From Lethocerus indicus (lineage: Eukaryota; Arthropoda; Insecta; Hemiptera; Belostomatidae), in NCBI GenBank assembly GCA_019843655.1, contig JACDQD010000005.1, positions 7,219,575 through 7,283,574 of the forward strand: a stretch of DNA of 64,000 nucleotides, given 5' to 3'. Position 1 is the stretch's first letter. Each line of letters opens with the position of its first letter. The translations under genes were made by a program, and so were the position numbers. Below the pieces are notes generated by a model that saw only the letters and a program-made list of their open reading frames with translations, ran no database searches and was not told the DNA's origin. Below are positions 12,800 through 26,169 of this stretch, piece by piece.

Positions 12800-15700
12800 T
12801 GAAACACAGCCGGATTAGTAACTTACAACTATGCGCTTATCGACAATTATATATAGTTTTCCTATAAGGCAAAAATGCCGCATAAATGAGGAAGATAATA
12901 TTCCGGTCCACCGTGACCGTAAATCGTCGTTCCAATGACTGGCCTAACGTCCCAATGTACTAGTAGCCTATAGCATTTTATGTTTCTTGCATTAAGATAA
13001 ATTGGGCGCCTATTTCAACTCGATGCCAGAGATATTAAAACGGCAATTGAGGTCACAAACATTATACGAAATTACTCCGCCGGGCGAAAGAGGTAGAGCT
13101 GGGCGTAGGTTCACCGATGAAAAAAAAATAATGGTAAAACGGAAGCGAGCCAAAAATACGAGCCGTCATTATATCAAGTTCGGTTCCACCTCAACCCCTA
13201 TAAATCCCCCTCCCCTCCTAATATGTATTCCATTTAACCCACTCCGGCGCGTCCTGCTTCCCCAAAAACTTAATTGCCACTTTGGTTTAGCAATAAAAGT
13301 ATTTTATTTGCTTTTATATTGGTGCGTGTAAAAAAGCGGCGGTTTTAAATAGGCATTTTGCCGGATGGATGACGCCACGATTCTTTCTAAACGGTAACAT
13401 TTGTGGCAACTGACGTTGATTGTACCCTATGTCTTGACCACTCAGCCGACGAATTAAATTCTCTGTAAATAACAGGGTTTTAATTTTTTCTCTCAATTTC
13501 TTTTAGTGCAATTATGTATTGGTCCCTTGAATTCCCTTATCCCTTCTTTGTGTCAACAATATCACTGTAAGTAATATATTTTAAATATAGGACACGAAAT
13601 CTTGCCCAGTACAGAAAAAACCTGAAATATACTCCTCATATTTTTCTACTATAGCAACATCATTCGGTGAAGAGATGTGCCAAAGAAAACACTGAACAAT
13701 GGAGCTCTACGTTCGGCACAAATCAAATATTGATCCTACACCACCTTAGAATCGGCCAAATAATCTTGCCACCAAGGAAGGTTGATGGTATAATGACCGA
13801 AGGCCGGTTCCTATGCAAATTGGGTGAGAGCCCGGCAGGTAGGCAACACGCAACGGCCTCATTACCAATGTGAGCGGGAGGGGCCATCCGTCATACTTAG
13901 CCTCACTCAACGCGTCCGCTCGCCCTAAATGGACTACAGATATTTACCGAATGCATTTGAACGGCGATGAAAGGAGCCGGCCGCAAATTTATATAATATA
14001 TTCGGAAAGCCCACTGGAAAATCAAAGGAGATAAATGATCCGCGCGTAGCACCTAGTCAGATTGCGATTACAAAATGACAAGAATAAATCATTTTTAAAA
14101 AATAGGAGGATGAACGGGAGTTCAAAGGAGCAGTAACGACCGACTGTTTTCCCTAATCAGAAGTTTACACACACGAATAAACGAGCGAGACAAAACAACA
14201 TAAAAACAATCGATTCTTCTACAATTTCGTTCGATACTTCCCGACGTCGTACACTTGAATAACTGGGAAACAGAAAAAAGATCGTGCAAAATCGTTTCGT
14301 GAAATGTATCGACGGGTATCAGAGAGAGATACGTTTTTCCGTTAAAAGAAGACAGCGCCGTGCTCGGTTCCGAAATTCACGATGCCGAAGGAGGCGTCTG
14401 TTTTATGCAAATCCCGACGCCAACTGTCCATAATGTAGGCAATTCTTCGTCTTTTTTGTCGGCTCCGTCGGGCCAGCTGGAGATTCTCCGTGCCGAACGC
14501 ATCCGATGTAAATTGCGAGAATTGTAAATTTTAATATGGCAGTTTACGGATTCCGCACGCTTAGGCTAACCGCAGGCTCGCTCTTTCCTTTTATTTCCCC
14601 AACAAGTTTCCAAGTGCAGCCTACTTGTTAAAATTGTGTAAGGGAGGGTGGAATTCAAATTCAGCTGCATTATCGTAACCCTATTTTAGATTCATTTTAT
14701 ACACGTGTTGCTTTCTAATTTATGCGAACGTGACTTCTGAAGTTAAAACATAGAGATACTTTATGATATCCCTATCGCCATATTACGATTTATTTCCTCC
14801 TTCGTTTATTACTTTAACGGTTATTACCATCAATCGTTAGCTGCTAGTTCCTATTCACTCACCAGAACACAAAAAATATATCTCTCCACTCAACCATAGA
14901 GGTTACTGTTGATCAAACATTCCGAAAGAAAATTACAACTGCCATTAATAAAAATTAACCTGGACCCGGCTCGGCTTCTCATTACCTTCAGTAGTATTCC
15001 TCCAGTAAATCAGTGCACAATTATAAAGATGACAAGACTAACTAACAATATCGGACCAAAGGGCCTCATAAAGGGCTCGTTCGGGTCCAATGTATAATAA
15101 AACCCGAAAATGCCTGTAATGGATATAAAAAAGCTCCTTAAGCTCGTCCGGTGAGCACATAACGTGTCCATTCCAACAAAGAATGGAAACCCGCGATAAG
15201 AGATGGGAATTTTCTGATAGTTATTTGATACAAAGATAATATCTGTTTTTATCGCAACGGTATTGAACTCATAAATCAGATAAAGCACGTACCTCAGATC
15301 AAAAATTAAGCAAAAATTTAACCTTACCTACCTGGTATATGATTCCATCTCTATTATGTACTAACGAACTTCCACTAGAAAATTATTGCAAACCGACTGA
15401 CTGCGCGTCTCCATATTTTATACCTCCACCGTTTACATAATATTTGCATACTGTTTGAACAAATCGTTCATGAAACGCGCATTAATAACAACGACGGTAC
15501 TCCAGAGACGAGTTTCCAGTTGCAATACTGGTCCGGGGGTTATGGGGGTCGTACGTGCGGAAACGGATGATACTGTTCATTCGGACTCCCCTTTTATGAA
15601 CCCGGCTGCGAGGCTCAAATTGTTCGGAAACAATTCCCCGGAATATTTCTTCCTGTCCACAATCAACTTCTAAACATTAAAGAGGTGTGAACACGAACCG

Positions 15701-18000
15701 TTTAGGTTTTAGCAGCGAAGGACATACACAAAAATCCAAATATAACGGTTCATTTACGTAATCAAAATCTAATTTTTGTCTAGATTACACTTTGAAAGCA
15801 AACACCAAAAAAAGTGAAAAAATATATTATTATAAAATATATATATCATTTAGGAATACATTTATTGAACTATGATCTTGACTAATAATGGGCAATACCG
15901 GTTTAGCATATTGCCAAAGTAGGGCAGTGGAATGTTCTTAATGACCTTGTTTTTAACAATATCAGTGTTTTTTCTATCACAGAGAGTGGCCACGTCCCTC
16001 ATCTTTTCACTGTTTTGCCCACCCCGCCGCTATATCAATTGCCACAATTCTAAAGTCACCGGTTTAGTATTCAGATGGGTTTCCTGGGGTTGGGACCCCG
16101 CCCCATTTCAGGGCCGGCGCTGAATGAAGCAAGGCAGTTGGCCCGCCGCTTCGTGACGGTTAACCACCGAGATATCAAATGATAGATAGGCGGTGGCAAG
16201 GGGAGAGAGGGTGGAGGAGAGCTCACGCACCCCTCATTAAGGGCCGTTACTCAAAACTAAGGTCTCTTCCCTCTCGAATATCCTTTTTTCCTTTTCATTT
16301 TACGAGGACGTGAGCCCCGCCCAATTCGCGCCCCCTATCCTGGCTCCACTAACTTCGCCCTGAGCCCTATAGCTTCGTTAGGGCAAGTTTTTCGTAATGG
16401 CAAACTATCCTGCAGAGGCAATATTCGTCTATTTTAAAGTAAATAATGACCAATATTTGACATGGAACATAGTTTTAATTTGTCAGGCTTGTATTAATCT
16501 TACTAATCCTGCATTAGTCTTACTAACTGTCATCCACCAGTGACTAGGACTCACGATGTTCGTGAAAATAATTTTCCTCCTTGGGACCTATATACAGCGG
16601 TACTGGAAGATGCCTACTAGCTGATTTGGAAATAGACAGATACCATCTGGGTTTAAAGAAGTGAACATACAAAGAATACGTATGCTCAAAAAACCTTCCA
16701 AATAGACAGGAATGGAAGGTTAAGAAGAGGAGGAGATGAATCGAAAACCTGAATGCGAGGAAACAAGGGCAACGACAAAACTGGCAGGAACAAAAGACGT
16801 AGATGAGACCGCAGGAAGAAAAAAACATCTTGAATATTGTTCCTGACAGTTTTATGAAGAAAATATTGTAGTTGCACACTCGCGACCCAACGGACCTTGA
16901 GAGACGTATTGACAGATACAGAAGGAGGACAAAAACTTTGGGCCAAATAACCGAAAGTTCGCCAACATATTCCGATACAAGAAAAAGTTATTTCTTTGTC
17001 ATCCGCAAGACAAAATAATAACGATAGCTTTTTCTCCCCTTTCTCTTTGTGCGTGTGTGTGTGTAACTCTCTAGTTTTTACATCAACATATATTTCGAAA
17101 AAAGTTTTCTTTTCGTATTTATAGAAAAATGTTTCCGTCGACAGATAATAAAATAATCAAGACCGTTACAAAATTATTCACAATTGTAAACAAAAAAAAC
17201 TGCGTGTGGGTACTACATGTTCATATGAACGGAAGTGAAAGTCGTTTTGTTTTTACCAATTTAAACCAGAAATTATATGTAATTTATCTCCAACAACCCT
17301 GTTTACAGATTGAAATGTAATTATATCCTTCGGCGCATTTACATACGACCACTAATTAAACTACTAATTCCCCCCTCTTGTATAAAAGAGGGTGTTTTAA
17401 CACATGATAAAATTGTCTAAAAGCAAACACACGTTTAACACATTGCATGCTTGTTATTCAAAGCCAACATTCTGATAATGTTTTCATGTTTACCGCGTTC
17501 TACGTTTGTCTGAATAACATAATAATTGCCAATTGTAAGAGCCTAATAGAATATTGATTGATCTACCGTCTTATCAAACACATCTTCTCGCCTACATAAT
17601 ATTATCTCCAGTAATCGATAAAGTTTTGACACACTATAATGTGCATAATGACATAAACGAACAAACCGTTTTCTAACCGATCTTCTTCCGTATAACGGAA
17701 ATCTAATCTCGGAGGTCATTTTTTTGCAAGAGCCTCCTAACACTTCCTTAGGGAAATCGTAGACCGAACGGGTCCTCGAACTCTAATTACATAATTATAG
17801 CCCCCGCAAATTCATTCCAACAGTTCAAAACCGCAAGACACGCGAAACCGGTATAACTTTCAGACTTTTATAAAGTCGTCTGACACTAATTTCAATTCAT
17901 ATTTATAAAAAAGGCCCGATAACTTCGAAAATTAAATATCTTTAATTATTAGCATTTAATTATCCGGACGGAGGGCTAGCCGTCCCTAACGATACTAACA
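12800..18000. other. Non-coding stretch, no recognised gene
   Basis: Frames of up to 111 codons occur (for example plus 13,002-13,331 and minus 16,544-16,879), without recognisable domains, conserved motifs or splice context. There is a short GT run at about 17,050-17,063, a GC-richer patch at about 16,010-16,350, and a doubled TTANTCTTACTAA at about 16,494-16,526. Otherwise it is AT-rich sequence. Confidence 0.55.
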
Positions 18001-21000
18001 ACCTTAAGCAACGAAACGCAAAAAAGGGCAAAAAGGATTTAATAAAATTTAATACAGCAGGAGGAAAGGATAGGAATTGATTTTAGAAAAGCTGAAAGTG
18101 CTCCTTGGAGAGTGTTTACAAAAGATATTGAAGATAAACAGCGGCCCTTGCGTAATTAACAATATGAATGCCCGGCATCTATCCCTTAGGGCCGACCTGG
18201 CCTTCCGTTTCCTCAATTTTTTTTCCCGATGTTCCAACACGAACAATTCTTTCGTGAGAAAACAAGAACGCGGGGCTCGGTTATCAAAATACGAGCAGTA
18301 TTTCCTACCCTCTTCAATGTCTTCTGCCCGGCCCCGATGTTTGCCCCTCTGTGAAAATGTCGGAAAAAGCGGTAGGAAAAATTGTCGAGGAGCCGTTTTT
18401 CATCTTTACGTGCGCTCGGTTATAAACTGTAGCCGCTGACTTTAATTTTAACGGACAAATTTTAACAAAGGATCGAATTAACCTCGCAGAAATCTGTTTA
18501 TGTAATCATTTCTAATTTGTACAAACGTTATCGTATTACCGGTCGAATACAAGTTTCTGTCCCCGTCATTTAATAAATGTATGCATAATCATTAATTTCT
18601 TGCTTTGATTATAAGGCGATAGGTATCTAATCGTTAGAGAGTACGCCTAATAAAACCAGCCGCGAGAAGATAAGTTGTTTAAGAGAAGCTGTTTGCGAGA
18701 GGAGTCAGATAGCGGTGGCCTCCGGCGCTAATCGGGCCACCTGCTCTTCGCCCAGTTATTAGATGACACAAAAAACCCAGAATATTGTCCGTTCAAATTT
18801 TTGACGTGATGGCATGTTATTAAACTGATACGGCTCGTCGCTCTGTTTGCCTTTCGGGTCGTAAAGCACTGTCGAGGCGGCGCCACCGGTTTTTATCTCG
18901 CGGTCGATGTGAACGTATCTGTTTGCCATTCTAATGAAATATTCTTATGAATAACAATTTTAAAATATTACAGAAAATGCTCCAAGAGTTCCGTTGAGTC
19001 TCGCTGATTCCAAAATACACTAGATAATCCCATATCGCTGAGTCAGATATAATTACAAACGAATTTGGATAAAACTAAAATTTGTAGATTGAATTAGCTA
19101 AACTGTTTCTAATTGATGCCCAATAGTATCTATAAAAAAGGTATCACATTTGTTATTAGCCTCATGAAAAGGTCTGAAACCGTAAGGACCAAATGCAATT
19201 CAGAAATTCCAGTTGGGTCCGTTTCACCCAAGTGCGCAACACCCAATATCGCTCTAGGAGCAAATGAAGACTGTAGAAAATGACACGGGAAGAACCCTAA
19301 ACTGAAAGAATGATTGGAGGGCAAAAACAATAACTCGAGAGGTCGATGCCCAGACGGCAAAAAAGGTACATCGCGCAATTAGAAGAACAAAGAAAGAAAA
19401 ACGACCTCTTACAGAAAAAGCGACTCCACACAGTGGAATTTTCCTACGCTTCAGAGGTCGAACTGAACAAGTTCCAAACACGAATGAAACTCTAATTTGT
19501 GCTTATTTCGCAGTTAAATCCTTCTCCCAACGAGATTAATTCTCATTAATTCAACCTGGTCGTATTTAATTCAACGACGGATTACGAATAGAGAGGGGGG
19601 AAAAAACAGGAGAACAGAAATTCGGAATCAAGAAAACTCCGAAGAAAGCTTTTAAAACAGGAGTGTAAAAACGCTTCGGTCGGCGACTAGTAGACGCTCA
19701 TTAGAAGGGCCGATTCTCTCTCTCTTTTCTCTGAAATATTTAAAACGAAGGTTGGGCTCTACGCTCCGTCCCGGAGAACACTTTCCTATTGTAGCGCCCC
19801 CACCCCTCATCACCACTCCCTAAGGGAGAACGACTCATAATCATCATCCCAAGCCCGGCCTCATCCCTCTCCACAAAGGAGACGAGCAATAATAATTCAA
19901 AGACAACTGCAAGCCAACGGAACAACGATTAAAAACAAAATCCTTCACTATTATCATCATATCAAAACCTTTTTGCAGGGTATTTACGTCGATATTAATC
20001 CGTGTAATTTCCTATACAAGACGCATGTTTATATATACAAAAACATTCATTAATAATATTAATAATTTAGATAAGTATCTGCGGAGTGTAAAATAAGATT
20101 ATCTGAATTTGTAAAATAAGACTATTCACCTGTCTATAAATATTAATCTTGCTTGGGTCATAAAAAAAACTATAAAATCGAGTGTATGGACTTGGTCTCT
20201 TGTTTGTATGTATCAAAATCGCCATAATTGGGTGGCTTCTTTATCGATAGAATCAAAGTATTTAAAAAATAAATAAGCTGTCCGCAAATGTACTTATAAC
20301 AGTTGTTTATTGTCTGTACAATATAAAATGAAAAAGTTATTGTTTTTTTAATATGCCCCCATTTAATCACACGCGGAGATGACTTTGTAGCGGACTTTGC
20401 TGCGGTGATGAGATCAGCAGGCTACCGATATCCGATCCGAAGGGGGTATCGCAAGACCCACTTGACAGTTGGGGATGGAGCCGGGGGGCGGGGCCATCGG
20501 GCATGGGGCTCACGCAACAGTCCGCTGCTCGCATTCCAATGTAATTAGATTTCGGCGAATTCTCGGTCGCCGAAAAAAAAAAGGGAAAAGAATCGGGCCC
20601 TGGCCTCGGGCCAATCTGCGAGGCCTTTTAATAAGACAGTTCCAGAAAACGGAAAAAAGAATTTTTAATTACAATAAAAAGTTCCGGCCCACCCGTAATT
20701 GGCCGCCCCACTTCCGGTACGCGGCAAATATCTTGGATAAACCTGGATAAAATTGGGTTAACCGGATAATGAGCAGCCTTGGTAGGGAATTTGACAAATA
20801 TTGAAAAAGCATCAATTACTTAAATGAACTTTTAATGTTGGAGGTCATAAGCACATTAATAGTTACGAACCTTGAAACGAACATCTGAAAATAAATTAAT
20901 TTGAGGAATATAATTGATATACAATGAGCCTAAAAACACGCCGATTAATTAATATCAAATAAAACTCGTGGAGTATAAGATTTAAATTATTTAGAACGTA

Positions 21001-24000
21001 TTATTGAGAACTATTCTCCTGGTGAAAATTTTGAAAAAATAATGTCAATAAATCGTAACCTAGTGACTGTCAATTTTAATGTACTCCGGTATATTGCTGA
21101 TTACAATTGGCGATTTTGTATTCGGGCGTGGGGACTTTTCGGTGGTCGATCATATATAAAAATTATTTATGTGCGGTATCGAGTTTTATGTTGCATGTTC
21201 TGTATACCCTAAAATATAAGGGTCTTATTGTGAAAGTGTTGCCGACTAATCGCTCAGTTTACCCGACGTTTATGAATATAGACTGACTGAATTCTATCCT
21301 GCAATGCAGTGGAGTGCGTGACACGACGTACCGGCCACTAGTTTAACAGTACTCTAGAACTGATACCGCCGAAACCGTTCATAACTTAATCCAGTTCGTA
21401 GAAGTATTTGAATTTTTTTTATGAATGACTGCATCATAATTTACAGCCTAATCTCCAAACATCGAACAAGAACATCTGTTAATTTAGGCCAACCTAAAAG
21501 ATCATGGCTTGTTGTTGAATTGTTCATACCCCGGAATTCCGATAAACACTACATATAATTGCTGGTGATTACAGGGCGAGTGGGAAACAACCGCGAAAGA
21601 GCCGAGTACTTAAACCGTTAACACTGCAATTCCAAAGTGGAAAAGAGGAACCGACCAAAATGAAGCCATTGTGGGTTGAACAAGAGGCCCTCACAGGCCA
21701 CCACAGGCCTAAAAGTTTAACTTAATTAAAGTTGTTTGCCCCCTAATGGGTTAGTTCTCCACTCAGTCTCACGCTCACTCGCTCTTTTTCCCTTTCGCTT
21801 TCGGCAGCGGGGTACCGGGGACTCCTCGGAATCGTTATACTGGGGTAGGGGCTCTTCTGTCTGGTCTATGGGATTTAAAATGCTAATTTGTAGAAACTCG
21901 CAGCGCGATTGCCTACGCATTGTGCGGTGAACAAACGGCGGAACCGATCGGACATTTGGGGCGGAGAAAGGTCTTTCGAGAATGTATAGAACGTCCTAGC
22001 TTTCAGAATTTCGGAGAGAGCGGATTTTTCCTCTCGGTTTTCGGGTTTATACGGAGCTAACGGCGAAGGCGTTTTACTAACCCTCCCGCCAAGAGACGGA
22101 GTGCAATAGACACAACGAGCTAAGCGATCGAAACCCTTTTAGACGGAAACACGGAGAGGTACGAAGTATACAGTCGGTACCCTCGCGGACAATGACAGTG
22201 CTGACAGGATTCACAATCCAACTTGATTAGAAAGAAGACGGCAAAGAACCCCTTTATATATGTACTTGAATGGGCCGCTAATGCATTAGTAATACCTATA
22301 CGATACTCGACACGAGTCACTGACTGAGCTTAAAGGATCATTACTGCAGGCCTCATGTTGAGAAGACTACTTTTGAACGGACATTCAAATTAGCAACATA
22401 TGGATGGGCGTTAACAATTTTACGGATTAGTGGTTGCAATGATTGGTTTTTGCAGGAGTCAGACACATTGGTAGATCCCCACAACTCAATTCATTAAGGC
22501 TGGATATGATATGAAATACAGTCGTAATATTTTTTTCGTAAGTAAAAAAAAATTGTGGCCTGTTTAATCTATAAATCTGAGGCGAGAAATTACGATCTTG
22601 AGAGAGGTGTAAATGTAACGTGTTCAAAAAGAATGCTCATTTTAAAAGTATGGCCAGGGATTTGGACAAGCGGAATTACAGCTGGGATAGACACGTTGCC
22701 CGGCTCACGTCTAATTTGGGCCGTGGGCCTGCCTGCCTGCCGCCCTCACATTCAGAGTACATATTTTAAAGTCGGATAAAACAACCAGTGAACCGCGGCC
22801 AACTACTCTCTCATTTCTTCAGTTTAAAAAACAACCTAGCAGACATTACAAATTATTTTTAATGTACTGTACGGATTTTAAGGTGTCAGTAACGACAGCT
22901 GGGAAACATGAAATATGGGAACTCTTTTTTGTTCACACCGGCGATTGTGTTTTATAAATATTATACTCCGTAGTTTAACATGGGAATATTTTCCTGTAAA
23001 AATCGTCACGAGTTTCTGACCACTCCCCTTCGAGAGTCTACTCCCCTTCGCGCACCTGTAGGAAAATGTCACAACCTTCAAACACTAAACGTATAATTTT
23101 CAAATTATGTTAGAATACGATCGATTGGAAATATTTTATTTGAAAGGTTTCTTTTATTACTCGAATATCATATTTTAGTGATGTTTTAGCATCTTGTAAG
23201 AGCAATTAATAATCAACTTCTTCGTTTTCTGCGAGTAAAATTTATTTTTACATATTAAAAGGGGAGGAATGAGCGATAAACAATACAATGGAAAGAATCG
23301 GAGGGTGCCAGAAAATAACATTCCGAGTCCGATTATTTTCGGACTTCAACAGGCCAAGATCATTCGTCAAACTGTAGATTTTTTTACAGTTTATAATTAA
23401 TCGGAGACCGAAGAGGGGGAGTGAGGCCCTGCTCACAATTAGTGAGCAAGTGATTAATGAACCGACCCTACAGGACACCGACACAGGCCACACCGACATT
23501 CATAAATTTTAACACCGATTCAATTGAAATCGCTGGGATTTTCAGGAGGCGAAATAAAGAAAAAAAGGCCGAAAATTCGCCCGGTAGAAATCGATCGATC
23601 GATTTGAATTTGGTCACAAAATAAACGTGAATATCTTCTCATAATGCACTCTCAGTGCAATTTTCGCCGCAATATGATTTCAGCGCTCTAAACTTACACT
23701 GTAGTCCAATCCCCATGTCATTCATACTTTATTGCGCGTTCAACATCAAATAAAAAGGAAAAATGGCAATAAAGTATATGGCCATTTGCCGGGAAAAAAT
23801 GTCTCTCGGGAAACTGGCTCAAAGAAATTCTTAACTCTAAGAAACCCCAAGGAACCGGCTATTTTAGCATTAAAAATACCAACCTTATAAGTCAAACATA
23901 GAGGACATACGCGTCCGTAAATCATTTACCGTAACATTTCTCCAGTATTAAAGATTAATCAAAATGTATTCTTTTTTCTTTTTTGATTTTACCCTACATA

Positions 24001-24840
24001 ATTAAAATATTAAAATTGTAATCTTGATAATCTTTCTTCCTAGTGTATAACACTGGGTTTAAGCGCCATTATATAATTAAAAACATAATAATGAACCCAC
24101 TCTCCCATTTGTACTGGATAACTATGAATACCAAAATTGCGCGTGCGTACATTCAGGACCAACATTAAGTAGGTGCAATGAACAAAAAGCTTTACGAAGA
24201 AAAGACACGATTATTTGAGAGCAAAAGACAATCTGTAATTGTTGGGCTGAAATAGCAGTTCCTCGGCTTTTATAAAGTAATTTTTTTCAGCCCATTCACG
24301 CGTCCGGTTGGCACGAGTGAAAGGTTTTCTGTCCGATATACAGAGCATATACCGTTTCAACGTTCCTAGAATTTCTAAGAAGTGATTAATAGAAATATAT
24401 GCGCTCATTACTGTTCTTATCGTCTTTATTGTAGACCTATATTCAAATTAATTTAATGTTCTATATGTCGTATGATCGCGTCGATGGTTTAGAGACCGAG
24501 AATTGTTTCGGGTTTTGTGCAGTCGGGTGACGGAAAGGGGTAGGGGGACGGGAAGACAAAAATATAGGGAAAATTCGAGATACACAATACATTTTGGGAG
24601 GACGTTTCCGTCGGCACAAAACGAGCCCTTCGCAGCTACGCGAATCGCCCGTTCTGAAAACCGTGCAAACGCTTCAACCCGGCACCTTTTCATGCCCCGT
24701 TTTCACCGCCCGGTGAGAATTCAAAAGCGTCACTGCGAAAAACCGAAAAAACCATCTCCTTAATTAACGGCCCCTCGTCGGCGATTAATGTCGCGGCCAG
24801 ACAGTCCCCCAACCAGAGTTGGTACATCTGTGTTGATACG
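18001..24840. other. Non-coding stretch, no recognised gene
   Basis: A 120-codon plus-strand frame (18,077-18,439) has no recognisable domain and is overlapped by a minus-strand frame. GC-richer patches occur at 18,650-18,900 and 20,400-20,730. Acceptor-like TTTTTGCAG strings end at about 19,979 and 22,456, but neither is followed by a convincing donor. A short CTGC/CCTG run lies at 22,728-22,742, and a partly doubled TGTAAAATAAGA at about 20,088-20,121. Nothing else specific is seen. Confidence 0.55.
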
Positions 24841-24855
24841 TATGTGTACGCGTCG

Positions 24856-24919
24856 CACTTTTACTCGATTTTCTCGGTTTCAGCCTCTCCCCATCGTCGG
24901 TGGCGTTCTGCCAGTAACC
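24856..24919 (-). mobile_element. Decayed dispersed repeat, copy 1
   Basis: On the minus strand the copy reads through ACTGGCAGAACGCCACCG, GATGGGGAGAGGC and TGAAACCGAGAAAATCG. It aligns with the copies near 29,610, 47,320, 47,810 and 55,110. The shared order is a CTGGC(A/G)GAAT-like block, an ACYGAYGATGG block and a GAAACCG block. This looks like one end of a retroelement or SINE-like family. No element-encoded protein is visible nearby. Confidence 0.5.
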
Positions 24920-26090
24920 TAGCGTACACGTGGTTATAAAACATTCCCTCAGCATTACATTGTTGTGTAGGAAAATTTTCAATGTCGTCTGATCTACATT
25001 GTTCTAATTGAAAAGAGCTTATCGTCGACGTTAGTGAGATTGAACAGTCAAATAAAATCATGCATGCATTTATGATGCAGCAAAATGTAACTTATTGATA
25101 TCCTACCACTGATAATTGCAGAATGTTTACATATATAATATGGTGAAGATGACAGTAAAGCCTTTATAGCAGAAAAATATGAGTGACGAAAACAGACTGA
25201 ATAAAGTAGGATTAATCAAAATATTCTATCGGTTGCCATATCAATAGTGAATGCAGCCCAAGTTGATGGCATTGGAATGAAACTCATTTTCTAAATGTGG
25301 GCAGAAATAATTTTACCAAACGGACAGACTGTTTAAAAGTACCACTGAAACTAGAGCTTCTTTCCGAGCTCTTCGTGTGAAAAATCCCGCGTCCAAATAA
25401 ACACAAGACGGCGTTTCAGAGAAACTCGGGCGTTAAAAACCCCTTTTGACGACTCGAGTTAAAAATGTTCGCGTTGGTAATACATTTTACAGGATTATTT
25501 AAAGCGGGACGATTCGTAGAGTCTGAAGAAAAATTAAAATCGAAATTCCCGTTAATTTATAACGCCGAAGTTGGATCTTTTACAAAAGCGATCGGCATTA
25601 CCATAATATCGGAGTGGCAGTGAAAAAAAAGACCTTTCAGGAATTCTTCGGGATGCAGTCGCCGTCTAATGTCAAGGAGAAATCGTGAAAATGAAAATGA
25701 TGACACTAAACAGCCGTCGTTCAAGTTTGCATTCTTTTCCCAACCGTGAGAGAAAACTCGGAAAGTTTTAGAATTGTTTGAGACGCGTTCCTTTGTGCTC
25801 AATCATTTTCAAAGTGTTGTTATTATTGATAAATGGTATTATGTCACACATTAAGTAATAAACTGAGTTTTTCTTCGTTGCTACAGAGAAACAATAATAA
25901 AACGGTTAAGAGTCAAGTTAGCTCTTGGAACGACAAAATTTCTCGTTAATGATAGAGCGTACGAGTAAGTGCTTACACTTAACTCAATTTCTTAGCAGAA
26001 TTTCTTTGACAGTCATCTTTCAACCGTCAGTAAGAGTTGTCACAAGTAAAACTAAATGGGCATATCGCCGTAATGATATGTTAAAGGATT
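24920..26090. other. Non-coding stretch, no recognised gene
   Basis: Overlapping 65 to 81 codon frames on the minus strand have no motif support. The sequence is otherwise AT-rich and featureless. Confidence 0.55.
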
Positions 26091-26095
26091 GTTAC

Positions 26096-26134
26096 CTTTG
26101 GGTCGCACACAGGGGCACATATCCAATTGCTCAC
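26096..26134 (-). other. Candidate 39-nt recursive-splice exon
   Basis: Same architecture as the candidate at 12,717-12,761. On the minus strand a tract ending TTTTGTTTCAG is followed directly by GTGAGC, and 39 nt later the segment ends in CCAAAG next to GTAACA. The length is a multiple of three and the frame from the first base is open: VSNWICAPVCDPK. The peptide resembles VSEWLSVFPASCDCK of the other candidate (VS, W, P, CD and final K align). Part of that likeness comes from the shared GTGAGC donor core. No family is recognised. Confidence 0.35.
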
Positions 26135-26160
26135 CTGAAACAAAAAACAAATGGGGCGTT
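26135..26160 (-). promoter_or_regulatory. Candidate ratchet point (acceptor fused to donor)
   Basis: The minus-strand pyrimidine tract CCCCATTTGTTTTTTGTTT plus CAG abuts GTGAGCAA at the junction 26,134/26,135. About 16 of the 19 bases before CAG are pyrimidines. A TTTTAAC string about 25 nt upstream could serve as branch point. The site resembles the one at 12,762 from the tract through the first bases after the junction. Confidence 0.4.
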
Positions 26161-26169
26161 AAAATAGTT

